Shown: positions 35,620 to 45,354 of the stretch, one piece after another
Numbering within the stretch: the first letter of the stretch is position 1
How the letters are laid out: each line of letters opens with the position of its first letter
DNA from: Halodesulfovibrio aestuarii DSM 17919 = ATCC 29578
Lineage (GTDB): Bacteria; Desulfobacterota; Desulfovibrionia; Desulfovibrionales; Desulfovibrionaceae
DNA length: 64,000 nucleotides
Assembly: GCF_000384815.1 (NCBI RefSeq)
Contig: NZ_ARQF01000021.1
Location: 1 to 64,000 of the forward strand
Direction: 5' to 3'
Program-made: the position numbers and the translations under genes
The notes under the pieces: model-generated
Database searches by the model: none
Seen by the model: only the letters and a program-made list of their open reading frames with translations
What the model was told of the DNA's origin: nothing

Positions 35620-36273
35620 TTATTTGGTATCAACTGTTGCTTGCTGCTGACGTACTCGCTGGGCTTTTTCCTGAAGTTTTGCAATAAGCTCTTCAGGTGT
35701 ACCTTTGCGTAAGAGTTCCTTGAACTGGATTCGGTAGTTTTTAACAAGGCTTACACCTTCAACTAATACGTCATAGACCATCCATTTGCCGTTTTCGTCT
35801 AGCATACGGTAATTTACTGGTACGTCTTCGTTTTTATAGTTAACGGAGGTACGAACTTCGACTTTTGTACCGCCTTTATTTGAACGACTACCCAAAATCG
35901 CAAGGTTTTGTCCGTCGTATTCTCTAACATGCTTAAAATACGTTACTTTGAGCAATTCAATGAAAGCATCTTTAAATTTTGCTTTTTGTGTCGGAGTGAA
36001 CGAATGCCACTTTCTACCGACTGTACGCATAGAAAATTCTTCCATGCTAAAAATGTTAAGTATCATTTTCTCAAGGTCAGCTATAACGGCACTGTCTTCA
36101 TTGACATTCTGAAGGCTTGCATTCTTGAGTGTATATGAGATTTCATTAACGGCATGACGTAATGCTTCTTCTGCGTCATGTTCCGCATCTGCAAATGCTG
36201 TACTTATAAGACACAAGATCAATATAAAAATGCAAGTTACAGATGATAAAAGTCTTTTGTAGGTTTTAGTCAT
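35620..36273 (-). CDS. mlaC: MlaC/Ttg2D family periplasmic phospholipid carrier
   Basis: A 217-residue exported protein. The signal peptide has LLSSVTCIFILILCLIS and cleavage near AFA-DAEH. Family blocks are FSMEEFSMRTVGRKWHSFTPTQ and VYDVLVEGVSLVKNYR. It ferries phospholipids between outer-membrane MlaA and the inner-membrane MlaFED complex. It sits 11 bases upstream of mlaA in the same operon. Confidence 0.93.
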   Translation of the reverse strand: MTKTYKRLLSSVTCIFILILCLISTAFADAEHDAEEALRHAVNEISYTLKNASLQNVNEDSAVIADLEKMILNIFSMEEFSMRTVGRKWHSFTPTQKAKFKDAFIELLKVTYFKHVREYDGQNLAILGSRSNKGGTKVEVRTSVNYKNEDVPVNYRMLDENGKWMVYDVLVEGVSLVKNYRIQFKELLRKGTPEELIAKLQEKAQRVRQQQATVDTK

Positions 36274-36397
36274 AAAACCTCCCCCTGTATGTAATATAAG
36301 TAGCGTCGGTTTTGCTGAAAAGTATTTTAAATCTTAAATAGATAGTTCGTAAGTATATCAGGTGTGGAGTAAAAGTACATACGAAAAATTTATTAGA

Positions 36398-36844
36398 TTA
36401 AACTCCACCGAAAACGTATTTACTAATGAGTTCTTCAATGTCGACAGCTGATTCTGTATCAGTGATTTCACTGCCGTCTTCTAACAAGTCCGGAGATCCG
36501 CCAGGCGTAAGCTTTATGTACTTATCCCCAATAAGTCCACTTGTCTTGATAGAAGCTATGATATCGTCACTGAGCTTAACGTTGTTTTGAATCGCAAGGG
36601 CTACAGTTGCAAGGTAGTCTTCTTGATCAAGTGATACGCCTGCTACTTTCCCGACAGGTACTCCGGCAATTTCTACCCCTGCGCCTGCGCGAAGTCCTGC
36701 TGCAGATTCAAATTTTGCGTATACCGTATATGTATTTGAAGAACCAAGCTGCATTTTTCCCAGCTTAATAGTCAAATATCCGACGCATAACAGGCATATT
36801 AAAACGAAAATGCCCACAGCGGTTTCTTTTGAGTATGATTTCAT
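36398..36844 (-). CDS. mlaD: MlaD family lipid-binding protein
   Basis: A 148-residue protein with one N-terminal membrane anchor (VGIFVLICLLCVGYL) and one MCE domain: ESAAGLRAGAGVEIAGVPVGKV is the MCE signature, IKTSGLIGDKYIKL follows. It is a periplasmic subunit of the MlaFEDB complex. Length is close to single-MCE MlaD proteins of other Proteobacteria. It lies 37 bases after mlaF. Confidence 0.93.
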   Translation of the reverse strand: MKSYSKETAVGIFVLICLLCVGYLTIKLGKMQLGSSNTYTVYAKFESAAGLRAGAGVEIAGVPVGKVAGVSLDQEDYLATVALAIQNNVKLSDDIIASIKTSGLIGDKYIKLTPGGSPDLLEDGSEITDTESAVDIEELISKYVFGGV

Positions 36845-36881
36845 GGAGACTGCTCTTATACTTTATTTTTATAATATTCTA

Positions 36882-37700
36882 CTACTTTTCTAGCCAGTTA
36901 GCTAATTCAGCTTTAATGTCTGCTCCAAGGTCGATTGAAGGCTGCTTAATGCTGTTTGGTTGTCTTCTAAGAAGCTGTCTTAGGTAAGGATCCTTACTGC
37001 TCTGTAATCCTTCAAGATTTCCGCAGTAAGCAGCCTGACCCTGATTGATGACGAGAACATTGTCGGCAATTTTGTGCAGACTTTCTAAATCATGACTTAC
37101 CACTATAATAGACATAGAAGGAAAATGTTCCTTCATGCTGAGTAACAGCTGATCCATTTCTGCTGCGTTGATGGGATCAAGACCGGATGTCGGTTCGTCG
37201 CATAGTAAAATTTGGGGATCCATTACAATTGCTCGTGCAAGTCCCGCACGTTTTCTCATCCCGCCGGAAAGTTCGTTCGGGTAGTAGTCTATGTAGTCCG
37301 CAAGGCCGACTAAACCAAGTTTATGCAGCACAATTTTACGAATCGTTGCCTGCGGAAGTTTCGTATGTTCGGAAAGCGGCAGCCCGACATTCTGGCCAAG
37401 TGTGAGGGAACCAAGCAGGGCACCATCTTGAAAAAGTACTCCCATGCGGCGGCGAATTTTTCTGAACTGTTTTGTATCCAGTGCAAAAAAGTCGTATCCA
37501 CCAATCTGGATACTGCCTTGCATCGGGCGGTTGAGGCCAAGGATGTGCCGGAGAAGAGTTGATTTCCCACAACCGGATCCACCAAGAATGATAGATATTT
37601 TCCCGGCAGGAAGCTCGCCGTTAATACCTTTGAGGACTTTGGTATCATTATACCCTCCCCAGAGGTCTTGTATTTCAATGTCCCATGTAGTCGTTGACAT
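36882..37700 (-). CDS. mlaF: MlaF family ABC ATPase
   Basis: A 272-residue ABC ATPase of the Mkl/MlaF group. Walker A GGSGCGKST, signature LSGGMRKRAGLARAI, Walker B LLCDEPTSGLDPINA, switch region VVVSHDLESL. It drives phospholipid movement by MlaE. It follows mlaE after about 20 bases. Length is normal. Confidence 0.95.
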   Translation of the reverse strand: MSTTTWDIEIQDLWGGYNDTKVLKGINGELPAGKISIILGGSGCGKSTLLRHILGLNRPMQGSIQIGGYDFFALDTKQFRKIRRRMGVLFQDGALLGSLTLGQNVGLPLSEHTKLPQATIRKIVLHKLGLVGLADYIDYYPNELSGGMRKRAGLARAIVMDPQILLCDEPTSGLDPINAAEMDQLLLSMKEHFPSMSIIVVSHDLESLHKIADNVLVINQGQAAYCGNLEGLQSSKDPYLRQLLRRQPNSIKQPSIDLGADIKAELANWLEK

Positions 37701-37718
37701 AGCAATATCCGCCCTGCG

Positions 37719-38525
37719 TTATAAGAGGAAGGAAGTGATTACGTAGTCACTTACCAGAATTAGTACACAGGAAAGTACAACAGCGGCGGTTGTTGAGTTA
37801 GAAACACTTTCAGGGCCGACACTGTCTGTTCGTTTGTGCGTATTATACCCTTGGTAGCAGCTGATTGTGGCAACAATGATTCCGAAGACAAATGCTTTTA
37901 AAAAGCCTTCGGTGATATCCGACATGACAACACTGGTGTCGATTCTGTAGAAGTATACACCGGAATTAATGCCGAGCATTGTAACACCAGTCAGATAGCC
38001 ACCTAAAATGCCAATAACGTCGAAGAGTGCCGTAAGCAGCGGGAAGCATATAATGCTGGCTGCAATTCGTGGTGAAACAAGATAGGCCATCGGGTTGATG
38101 TCCATAACATCAAGTGCATCGATCTGGTCAGATATACGCATGACCCCGATTTCTGCTGCCATTGATGAGCCGGCACGACCGGTAACCATTATTGCAGTAA
38201 GAACTGGCCCTAGTTCGCGGATGAGTGTGAGAGATACCGCTGCTCCGAGCAATCCTTCAGAACCAAATTTGACCAGTGTATAGTATCCTTGAAGCCCTAG
38301 TACCATACCGGTAAATATTCCGATAAGCGAAATAACGAAAAGGGATTTAGACCCGATAAAATACACCTGACGAATAATTTTAGTCAGTTGCTTCGGGGAG
38401 GAGACGATGAGGCTGGCACCTTCTAAGAAAAAAAGAAAAATTTCCCCCAGACTATTGACGAAATCGATAGTTGAGCGGCCAAGCGCGGCTATCGGGTTAG
38501 TCTGGAAGCCTGTTTGCTGTTGCAT
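37719..38525 (-). CDS. mlaE: MlaE family permease
   Basis: A 268-residue inner-membrane subunit with five to six helices. Blocks are ALVTGRAG-like VTGRAGSSMAAEIGVMRISDQIDALDVM, with the usual coupling to the ATPase, and YLVSPRIAASIICFPLL. The ATG at 38525 is chosen for AAGGAG nine bases upstream; the reading frame extends to 38585 but without a ribosome site. First gene of mlaEFDCA and downstream of the SPOR gene. Confidence 0.93.
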   Translation of the reverse strand: MQQQTGFQTNPIAALGRSTIDFVNSLGEIFLFFLEGASLIVSSPKQLTKIIRQVYFIGSKSLFVISLIGIFTGMVLGLQGYYTLVKFGSEGLLGAAVSLTLIRELGPVLTAIMVTGRAGSSMAAEIGVMRISDQIDALDVMDINPMAYLVSPRIAASIICFPLLTALFDVIGILGGYLTGVTMLGINSGVYFYRIDTSVVMSDITEGFLKAFVFGIIVATISCYQGYNTHKRTDSVGPESVSNSTTAAVVLSCVLILVSDYVITSFLL

Positions 38526-38625
38526 GAATGCAGGCTCCTTATGGTCACAAATTGAATCGGGGGATGATAGAGAAGTTACTATCATCCCGTCAAGTGAAGC
38601 CTTGTGATTCTGCAGTAATAACTTG

Positions 38626-39435
38626 TTAACGCTGCTTTTTCTTTTTCAATAACGGATTGCTGTATCCTGCGACAGCAAGACGGCTTTTGAAGCCTGAGAG
38701 ATCTGCAGGAGAACCGACAAAGTGTACATTTACGCGATACCATTGAGTGGAGTTGATAACTGCAGTGGCTAACGATGTTGTAAATCCTTTAGCCGCGATG
38801 GTCTTGCGAAGTGTGGATGCAGCCTCTTTATTAGTAGATGCGGCAACCTGATAAATGTATTCAAATTGAACAGCATTTTTTTCAAGTGCTGCTTGTTGGT
38901 TTTGTACAGATGGTTTGGATTCCGTAGTCTTTTTAGGTATTGGTACAACCTTTTGGGGAGCTACGTGAGCCGTTTTTTGATGCGTCGCAACAACGTGTGC
39001 TGTTTTAGGCTTGCGTGCAGTGGCCGGACTATTTGATGCTTCCTTGGCTTTTAACTGCTCAAAAAAGTTTAACTGCTCAGGTTTGATAACGCTCTCTTTT
39101 TGCTGTTCTGTAATGGGCTTGGCCTGTGCAGTGCTAAGAGGGCGCGTTGCGGATGAGTTGCTGGAACTTGCTGAAGTCTCCGAACCAATATTCTGTTCAA
39201 TAGGCATAAGAGGAGCTTCTGCCACTTGCTGCTGCGAGGGCATAAGGTGCTTCAGTTCCGGCACTGCTTCTTCCGGCTGGTAGCCTCGGCCTACAAGCAG
39301 GCCAAAGATAAAGACCCAGACAAATCCGACAAGAATAATGACGTTCAGGCCAATAAGCTCAGGAAGACGCAGGGAAAAAGTGAAAAGCTTTTTCCCTGTG
39401 TCTTTATCTTTTGATGTAATCGGTGCAAAGCCCAT
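38626..39435 (-). CDS. SPOR-domain membrane protein
   Basis: A 269-residue bitopic protein: short cytosolic N-terminus, one membrane helix (about 28-50), a long low-complexity periplasmic linker rich in Ser, Gln, Lys, Ala (about 55-190), and a C-terminal SPOR domain (about 192-262, YIYQVAASTNKEAASTLR, WYRVNVHFVGS). SPOR domains bind denuded glycan strands at the division septum. The arrangement fits a division or sporulation-related role of the FtsN kind. It lies 24 bases after argS on the same strand. Confidence 0.88.
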   Translation of the reverse strand: MGFAPITSKDKDTGKKLFTFSLRLPELIGLNVIILVGFVWVFIFGLLVGRGYQPEEAVPELKHLMPSQQQVAEAPLMPIEQNIGSETSASSSNSSATRPLSTAQAKPITEQQKESVIKPEQLNFFEQLKAKEASNSPATARKPKTAHVVATHQKTAHVAPQKVVPIPKKTTESKPSVQNQQAALEKNAVQFEYIYQVAASTNKEAASTLRKTIAAKGFTTSLATAVINSTQWYRVNVHFVGSPADLSGFKSRLAVAGYSNPLLKKKKQR

Positions 39436-39459
39436 TCAGGCAAACATCCTATAGTTAAA

Positions 39460-41106
39460 TTACATAGATTCAGGTGCTTCAACACCCACAAGGCTAAGCC
39501 CGTTACGGATTACCTTGGAAACACTCTGGAGCAGGCAAAGGCGTGCTGCAATGATGTTTTCATCCTTAGCATTAAGGATTGGGTTGTTAGCGTAGAAGCT
39601 GTGCAATGCACTTGCGAGTTCCTGCACGTAGAAACTAATCTGGTGCGGAGCAAGCTGACGTGCTGCTGAATCAACAACATCTTCAAATTGATCGAGAAGC
39701 TTGATCAAGTCAAGTTCGCTGTCTTCTTTTATTGCAGAAAGGATTTCAGCGGTTGCTTTTTCAGGTACTGTAATGCCGCGTTCCGTGGCTTTTCGCAGAA
39801 CAGAACAGATACGTGCATTTGCGTACTGTACATAGTACACAGGATTGTCCATAGATTTTTGTTTCACCAGCTCAAGGTCGAAGTCGAGGTGACTGTCGCT
39901 TTTGCGGGAAAGGAACATGAAGCGTGCAGCATCACAACCAACATCTTTAACAACTTCTTCCAGTGTGTCGAACTGACCTGCACGGGTGGACATAGCAATC
40001 TGTTCACCATTACGGAGCAAGTTGACAAGCTGAATGAGAATTACGTCAAAGCTTTCTTTTGGTTTGCCTAATGCTTCAACAGCTGCGCGCATACGCGGAA
40101 CATACCCGTGGTGGTCTGCTCCCCAGATGTCTACGTTCAATTCAAAACCACGGTCATATTTATTGTCGTGGTATGCGATATCTGAAGCAAAGTAGGTGAG
40201 GGAGCCGTCGGACTTACGCAGAACGCGGTCTTTATCGTCACCGAATTCAGTGGTGCGGAACCAGAGAGCGCCGTCCTGTTCAAAAGCGAGACCGGCTTCT
40301 TTAAGGCGGTTGAATGTCTTTTCGACAGCACCGGCGCTAACGAGAGAACGCTCTGAGAACCAGTTCTGATGTTCAACACGGAATTCACCAAGGTCTTTCT
40401 TGATGCCGTCGAGAATCTGGTTGAGAGCATATTCGCGGCAGATTTCAAGAGCATCGTCTTTTTTCAGCAGATCCGGATGCAGTTCCAGAACTTCTTTTGC
40501 GATGTCTTTAATGTATTCGCCACGATAAAAATCTTCAGGATCAGGAAGGTCTTCACCTTCAAGCTGTCGGGCACGGAAGAGAACAGACTGGCCAAGGATA
40601 AGCATCTGACGGCCTGCGTCATTGATGTAGTATTCGGTGTACACGTCGTATCCGGCAAAACGCAGAAGGCGTGCAAGGCTGTCGCCGACAGCTGCACCGC
40701 GGCCATGGCCAATGTGCAGCGGACCGGTAGGGTTTGCAGAAACGTATTCAACCTGAACTTTTTTACCTTTACCTTGATCGACAGAGCCGAAGGCTTCTCC
40801 GCGTTCTTCGATAATAGCAATGGTGTTTCTCCAGAAATCAACGGAGAAAGTGATGTTCAAGAAGCCCGGGCCTGCAATCTCAACGTTGTCAATCATTGGA
40901 TCTTCAATGAGTTTTTCAGCGATGAGAGAAGCAAGTTCGCGCGGGTTACGTTTTGCAGGTTTGGCCAGAACCATGGCAATGTTTGCCGCCATGTCACCGA
41001 ACTTTTTCTCTTTTGGAGGTTCAATGGTTGTTCTGGCAGGCCATTCAAGATCAAGGTCAGCCACAATTGCTTGCAGAGCTGTGTATAAATGATTCTTCGC
41101 GCGCAT
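39460..41106 (-). CDS. argS: arginyl-tRNA synthetase
   Basis: A class I synthetase of 548 residues charging tRNA-Arg. N-terminal Arg_tRNA_synt_N domain, then HIGH motif as [18 protein letters not shown] (about 125-135), ADHHGYVPR, and a KMSKS-like position read as [12 protein letters not shown], which is usual for many ArgS. C-terminal anticodon-binding DALR domain ends near ESM. AAGGAG-like GGAAAG precedes the ATG. It follows fabD after a 324-base leader with several small hairpins. Confidence 0.96.
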   Translation of the reverse strand: MRAKNHLYTALQAIVADLDLEWPARTTIEPPKEKKFGDMAANIAMVLAKPAKRNPRELASLIAEKLIEDPMIDNVEIAGPGFLNITFSVDFWRNTIAIIEERGEAFGSVDQGKGKKVQVEYVSANPTGPLHIGHGRGAAVGDSLARLLRFAGYDVYTEYYINDAGRQMLILGQSVLFRARQLEGEDLPDPEDFYRGEYIKDIAKEVLELHPDLLKKDDALEICREYALNQILDGIKKDLGEFRVEHQNWFSERSLVSAGAVEKTFNRLKEAGLAFEQDGALWFRTTEFGDDKDRVLRKSDGSLTYFASDIAYHDNKYDRGFELNVDIWGADHHGYVPRMRAAVEALGKPKESFDVILIQLVNLLRNGEQIAMSTRAGQFDTLEEVVKDVGCDAARFMFLSRKSDSHLDFDLELVKQKSMDNPVYYVQYANARICSVLRKATERGITVPEKATAEILSAIKEDSELDLIKLLDQFEDVVDSAARQLAPHQISFYVQELASALHSFYANNPILNAKDENIIAARLCLLQSVSKVIRNGLSLVGVEAPESM

Positions 41107-41430
41107 GTCTTTCCATTCACGTATAAAGTTGAGTATATCAAATAAGCTAAAGCAAAGTGTGTCGCATGCTTTAGCGGGTCTAACGTATTGTCTCAGGAGA
41201 TTCTCCAGAGGACGGGGTGTTTGGTGCCCCGATACTCCGCAAGGGGAGAAGCTCCATTTACCATAGTACGGTTGCGTCTGATATCGTTAATTATTCTTAC
41301 AAGATGTGTGAAAATAATAAGCGACAAAAAAGGAACTAATCTTTCTAGCAAACTTTTCGATGGCTGAAAAGACGTGCTTGAGGGGTAACTCCGGCAGCGT
41401 ATAGAATTTATTACGCTGCCGGTTACAGAA
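41107..41430 (-). promoter_or_regulatory. argS leader with several hairpins
   Basis: Gene-free 324 bases between fabD and argS, read on the minus strand. A strong hairpin (41391-41401 with 41412-41422, extended by four outer pairs around 41385 and 41426) lies just after the fabD stop but has no T-run. Three small GC-rich hairpins follow (41235-41248, 41213-41231, 41196-41206). The leader may carry a promoter and an RNA element; a T-box is not recognisable by eye. Confidence 0.4.
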
Positions 41431-42387
41431 TTATTTTGTTGTCTTAAACGTTTCAACAGCTTCAAGGCTGCCCAGATTCAGACTTTCCCATTCGGAAGAG
41501 TCTGCAACTGGTTTTAAAATCTGTCCGAGCATTTTGGAAAGAACACCTTTTGGACCAACTTCAACAAACTGACGAATGCCAGCGTTGAACTGGTTGGTAA
41601 TGGTATCAATCCAAAATACTGAAGATGTCATCTGCTTTGGCATAATCTCTTCGAGATCAGTGGACTTAGTTGCAGGCTTGCCTGTAACGTTGCAGTATAT
41701 TGGGTACTTAGGGTTGTTCCAGGAAAGCTTTGCAAAGTAGCTGGAAAGTTCTTTAGCAGCATCAGCCATGAGCGGGCTATGAAACGCACCGGAAACTTTC
41801 AAAGGAATCGCACGGCCTTTTTGTTCTTTGATCTTAACCCCGGCTTCCGCAATAGCTGTTTTGGTGCCGGAAAGAACAAACTGACCCGGTGTGTTGTAGT
41901 TAGCAATGCGAATCATTTCCCCTGTAGATTCTGCAACTTCTGCAACAACAGCCTCAACAGCTTCAAGCTTCATTTTCATTGCAGCAGCCATTGCGCCGCT
42001 GCCGCTTGGGTCAGCTTCTGCCATAAGGCGGCCACGTAAGGAGACAGCTTCAAGAACAGCTTCAACGGAAAGAGCCTCGGAAGCAGCAAGTGCGCTGAAT
42101 TCACCTAAAGAATGACCAGCCATGCAAGTAGGACGTAATGAGCCGGAAGCTTCAATCCACAGGCCGATGTTTACGAGAGTAAGCGCAGGCTGCAAGTTAC
42201 GGGTATCTGCCATGGCGGCTTCGTCGCCATCCCAGTATATTCCGCGGAGATCAATGCCGCTGATTTTTTCAGCTTTTTTCCATAAAGACATGACGTCTGC
42301 ATTTGTTTCTGCAACATCACGTCCCATGTTCGGCTCCTGCGAGCCCTGTCCCGGAAAGAGAACAGCTATATCGGTGTTCATTGTCAT
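41431..42387 (-). CDS. fabD: malonyl-CoA:ACP transacylase
   Basis: Loads malonyl groups onto acyl carrier protein for fatty acid synthesis. FPGQGSQ at the N-terminus, the nucleophile in AGHSLGE, and the catalytic His in SGAFHSPLM are present. About 318 residues. Start is uncertain: ATG at 42387 (chosen), ATG at 42381 or GTG at 42399, none with a strong ribosome site. It stands alone, without other fab genes, and leads into argS. It is divergent from rsmG. Confidence 0.95.
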   Translation of the reverse strand: MTMNTDIAVLFPGQGSQEPNMGRDVAETNADVMSLWKKAEKISGIDLRGIYWDGDEAAMADTRNLQPALTLVNIGLWIEASGSLRPTCMAGHSLGEFSALAASEALSVEAVLEAVSLRGRLMAEADPSGSGAMAAAMKMKLEAVEAVVAEVAESTGEMIRIANYNTPGQFVLSGTKTAIAEAGVKIKEQKGRAIPLKVSGAFHSPLMADAAKELSSYFAKLSWNNPKYPIYCNVTGKPATKSTDLEEIMPKQMTSSVFWIDTITNQFNAGIRQFVEVGPKGVLSKMLGQILKPVADSSEWESLNLGSLEAVETFKTTK

Positions 42388-42570
42388 AACTATGCTCACA
42401 TTTTTGTTTGATTCATTTTTTATAAGTCGCTTGGTACAGCCTAATAGGCTATCTCAGTTTCTCTTGCAAGAGAAGACAAGGTACAGTACCACGTAGCCCG
42501 TAGTGAACACCACTAAGGCGGCACAGAACTTTTGTATATGTTATGTCGTTAGCAAGTAAGGATAGATACC

Positions 42571-43215
42571 GTGAAGAAAAATGATTCTCCAACTGTTGCT
42601 GATGTAGCCCGACTGCTTAAGCGAGAAGGTTTTACACCATCTGAGTCAGAACTCGAGGCCCTAACAGGGTACCTCAATCTTGTCATGAAGTGGAACAAGG
42701 TCATGAATCTTGTGGGACCATACTCATGGCAGGATGCTCTTACTATCCTTATTATCGACAGCTTACATCTTAACAAGTTTTTGCGTTCCTTGTCACTTCC
42801 ATCAACACCAGTTACATGGGATTTTGGTGCAGGGGCCGGACTTCCCGGCATTCCGCTTCGGGCCTTGTGGCATGAGGGGGAATATTACCTTGTTGATGTG
42901 CGTGAAAAACGCACCATGTTTATGGAACAAACTGTGAAGCGGCTGGGAATCTCTAATACAACTGTATACAAGGGGCGTGTGGAAGACTTCATGGAAGAAC
43001 ATGAACCGGCAGACCTCATGCTCAGCCGAGCCTTTATGCCATGGAAAAAACTTCTCGATCTCGTAGGCCCAAAGATAAAGGATCAGGGGCGGATTGTTGT
43101 CCTCGCTCTTGAATCAGTGCCAAGCGACCTTACGGAAGGCTGGAACGTTGAAAAAGAAATTTCATATAAAGTTGGCAAGGATACCAGATTCTTTTGGTCG
43201 CTGGTCAAAGCGTAA
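42571..43215 (+). CDS. rsmG: 16S rRNA (guanine-N7) methyltransferase RsmG
   Basis: Methylates G527 of 16S rRNA with SAM. Blocks are YLNLVMKWNKVMNLVG near 50-65, a SAM motif DFGAGAGLPGIPL, DVREKRTMF, and SRAFMPWKKLLD. 214 residues, normal. It starts with GTG behind AAGGATAG. It is often next to parAB or mnmG near the origin; here it is divergent from fabD. Confidence 0.93.
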   Translation: MKKNDSPTVADVARLLKREGFTPSESELEALTGYLNLVMKWNKVMNLVGPYSWQDALTILIIDSLHLNKFLRSLSLPSTPVTWDFGAGAGLPGIPLRALWHEGEYYLVDVREKRTMFMEQTVKRLGISNTTVYKGRVEDFMEEHEPADLMLSRAFMPWKKLLDLVGPKIKDQGRIVVLALESVPSDLTEGWNVEKEISYKVGKDTRFFWSLVKA

Positions 43216-43261
43216 CCGTTGAGCTTGTGAGATGTTCTTATATCTCAGTGCGTAAAAGTTA

Positions 43262-43299
43262 AAAAAGGCTGTACCTTGTGAAAAGGACAGCCTTTTTAT
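43262..43299. terminator. terminator after rsmG
   Basis: Stem 43262-43272 with 43287-43297 (11 pairs) plus an inner stem of four (43274-43277 with 43283-43286) after one bulged A; T-run at the end. A-run on the left side allows the reverse direction as well. Confidence 0.88.
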
Positions 43300-43388
43300 T
43301 TTGCAAAATGTAGTCGAGCATACGCCGTGAGGTTACGAAAGTAACGGGCTAAACTCGTAGGTAAAAGGTTTTGAAGAGTTCATAGAAG

Positions 43389-43445
43389 CCTTTTTTCAAA
43401 AAGGGTCTCTGGCCTGATTGGGCAAGCACTGCATGGGCGCCGAAA
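43389..43445 (-). repeat. possible copy of Desulfovibrio intergenic palindrome
   Basis: Read on the minus strand: GGCGCCCATGC, then GGCCAGAGACCC, then a CCTTTTT/AAAAAGG hairpin. I see the same general layout (GC-rich block, then a paired tract) as at 49438-49494 and 16500-16553. Weak evidence, listed because it fills an otherwise empty stretch. Confidence 0.3.
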
Positions 43446-43472
43446 TCTTTCGCAGACGTATTTTTTGTGAAC

Positions 43473-43688
43473 TTACTTAGTGCCGGTTAAGGCGCCGAGC
43501 TGAGAATTTTTAAAGATAAGCTTGGTTGCGGTTTCGTCCGCTACTTCGGCTACATCCATAAGCGTTTCGAGGAACTCAAGCATTTCGAGACGGCGTTCTT
43601 CAGGAGAGCATTCAAAGTCTTCCTGCATGTGGCCGGATGTCATGTATTCTTCGAGTTCCTGAAGGTATTTTAAATGTAGGGCAGCCAT
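43473..43688 (-). CDS. small helical protein, unknown
   Basis: A 71-residue acidic protein, probably helical (YLQELEEYM, RRLEMLEFLETLMDVAEVADE). AAGGAGA lies six bases before the ATG at 43688; a longer frame to 43721 lacks a ribosome site. No family recognised. It follows rlmH on the same strand after about 79 bases. Confidence 0.6.
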   Translation of the reverse strand: MAALHLKYLQELEEYMTSGHMQEDFECSPEERRLEMLEFLETLMDVAEVADETATKLIFKNSQLGALTGTK

Positions 43689-43767
43689 GGTCTTCTCCTT
43701 GCTTTTATTTAGGCTGGGCACCTGTAGGGGCAGGTGAAACAGCGCGATAAGAATTAGTGTATTCTAC

Positions 43768-44247
43768 TTATTTAATTTCAACGTGATGATAGGGGCTACC
43801 GCGAAGGATAGCATCTGCACGATAGAGTTGTTCGTAGAGAACGACACGTGCCATCTCGTGAGTAAAGGTCATGGGCGACAGACTGATTTTGTATTGGCAT
43901 TTTTTCAGTACTTCTTGTGACAGTCCGAACGCACCGCCGATAATGAGTGTCGGGGTGCGGTTGTTGTCCATGCTGATTCGGTCAAGCATCTGGGAAAATT
44001 TTACAGAGGTGTATGTTTTTCCGTGCTCATCCATACAGATAGGTATATCTGTGGGGGCGAGGGCAGCGAGAATCCGTTTGCCTTCTTCGTTGTTACGTTC
44101 GAGCGGCTTCATTTTTGCGTTGCCGTCTTTAACGGTGATCTCTTGAAATTTATAACTGCGCTTCAAGCGGGTAATGTAGTGATCTGCTGCATCTGCCCAG
44201 AAGCGTTCTTTAATTTTGCCCACGGCAACAATTTTAAGCTGAATCAT
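43768..44247 (-). CDS. rlmH: 23S rRNA pseudouridine1915 N3-methyltransferase RlmH
   Basis: SPOUT-class methyltransferase acting on pseudouridine 1915 in helix 69 of 70S ribosomes. Blocks are LKIVAVGKIKE, LIIGGAFGLS (SAM knot), and the C-terminal LSLSPMTFTHEMARVVLYEQLYRA-like segment ending GSPYHH. Length 159 is standard. It is divergent from the TsaC gene at 44353. Confidence 0.95.
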   Translation of the reverse strand: MIQLKIVAVGKIKERFWADAADHYITRLKRSYKFQEITVKDGNAKMKPLERNNEEGKRILAALAPTDIPICMDEHGKTYTSVKFSQMLDRISMDNNRTPTLIIGGAFGLSQEVLKKCQYKISLSPMTFTHEMARVVLYEQLYRADAILRGSPYHHVEIK

Positions 44248-44352
44248 GTAGGTACTCCATCATTGGAGATATATTCGGGTTGATAATCCGTATTGGCTGC
44301 CTGTGTATCGTGTAATGGGCAGTTTCTCAATGAAAAGGATAGAGGTAGTTTT

Positions 44353-44991
44353 ATGACTATATCAACATTTAGCATTTCCGAAGCAGTAGCAGCCCTTAAA
44401 CAGGGTGAAGTTATTTGTTATCCCACCGAAACATTTTACGCTGTGGGTTGTAACGCGCTCGACCCGCTTGCAGTAGAATCTGTATACAAGGTTAAGAAGC
44501 GTTCAGACTCCATGCCGTTACCGGTACTTATCGGCAGCATGGAGCAATTACCGCTGGTAACAGAAGTAACGTCTGAAATCGTGCAGGCGCTGGCAAACCG
44601 CTTCTGGCCCGGTTCATTATCTATTCTTGTGACTGCATCTGACCGCATTTCCCCTGTACTTACCGGCGAAACAGGCAGGGTCGCAGTTCGTGTTACGCCG
44701 CATCCTGTAGCGCAGCAATTGTGTCTTGAGGCAGGAGTGCCGCTTGTTTCTACCAGTGCCAATCTGAGTGGGCGTCCGGCCGTGATTGCCGCATCAGAAA
44801 TTGATCCTGAGCTCTTAGAGAATGTAGCTGGCGTGGTGAATCTTGAACCGGCTCCGGCTGGCGGGTTACCATCAACTCTTATCGAGATCGTAGGGCCCCG
44901 TGCAGTAAGCATTGTCCGCAATGGCGCTGTTTCCGGTATTGAGTTGCGCACATCAGGCCTTGCGGTTGTACCGCGTGTGGCTGGTGCGTAA
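44353..44991 (+). CDS. L-threonylcarbamoyladenylate synthase (TsaC/Sua5/YrdC family)
   Basis: Makes threonylcarbamoyl-AMP for the t6A base at position 37 of tRNAs reading ANN codons. Blocks are VICYPTETFYAVGCNA, KKRSDSMPLPVLIGS, WPGSLSILV, and VPLVSTSANLSGRPAV. 212 residues from the ATG at 44353, which has AGAGGT upstream; a frame from 44293 has no ribosome site. The Sua5 extra domain is absent, so it is the YrdC-only form. Confidence 0.92.
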   Translation: MTISTFSISEAVAALKQGEVICYPTETFYAVGCNALDPLAVESVYKVKKRSDSMPLPVLIGSMEQLPLVTEVTSEIVQALANRFWPGSLSILVTASDRISPVLTGETGRVAVRVTPHPVAQQLCLEAGVPLVSTSANLSGRPAVIAASEIDPELLENVAGVVNLEPAPAGGLPSTLIEIVGPRAVSIVRNGAVSGIELRTSGLAVVPRVAGA

Positions 44992-45354
44992 TTTTCTAGA
45001 GATATACTTAAGAATGGCAAAAAGCAAAGAACACTCTCTGGTCGTATACCATGCTGAGAGTAAAAAGTTTTTTGCACTATTATCGGCCTCTCTTGAGACT
45101 GGTTCAAATCTTTTGACAAAATGCAGGGTGTGATTTTTTTTGTGTATATTGGGAATGCTACGGTTACCAAAGTCTAGGAAGATTCTAAGATGATCTAAGA
45201 TAAAGTGGCATCTTTTGTGCAAAACATTTCATATCCTTCTTTTTTTTAAAAGCGCCTCTCTAGTGGTCAGAGAGGTGCTTTTTTGTTGTACTTCCTAAAC
45301 TTGTCACACAAGAATATACATATGATCATGTTATGTAAGAAAGGAGAGAGACTT
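44992..45354 (+). other. gene-free stretch with terminator
   Basis: 363 bases between the TsaC and NUDIX genes, AT-rich. It holds the terminator at 45248-45284, and otherwise nothing recognisable. A tRNA-like GGTTCAAATC at about 45101 has no matching arms. Confidence 0.5.
45248..45284 (+). terminator. terminator after TsaC gene region
   Basis: Fourteen-pair stem (45248-45261 with 45269-45282, one G-U), loop AGTGGTC, followed by T-run. It is about 260 bases after the TsaC gene. Confidence 0.85.

Noticed and set aside
40369-41088. 239-codon plus-strand frame within argS
   Set aside because: Antisense to argS, which has complete synthetase motifs.
45095-45125. GGTTCAAATC, reminiscent of a tRNA T-loop
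   Set aside because: No acceptor, D or anticodon arms can be drawn around it.
44436-45170. 244-codon minus-strand frame over the TsaC gene
   Set aside because: Antisense to a clear YrdC-family gene, without ribosome site.
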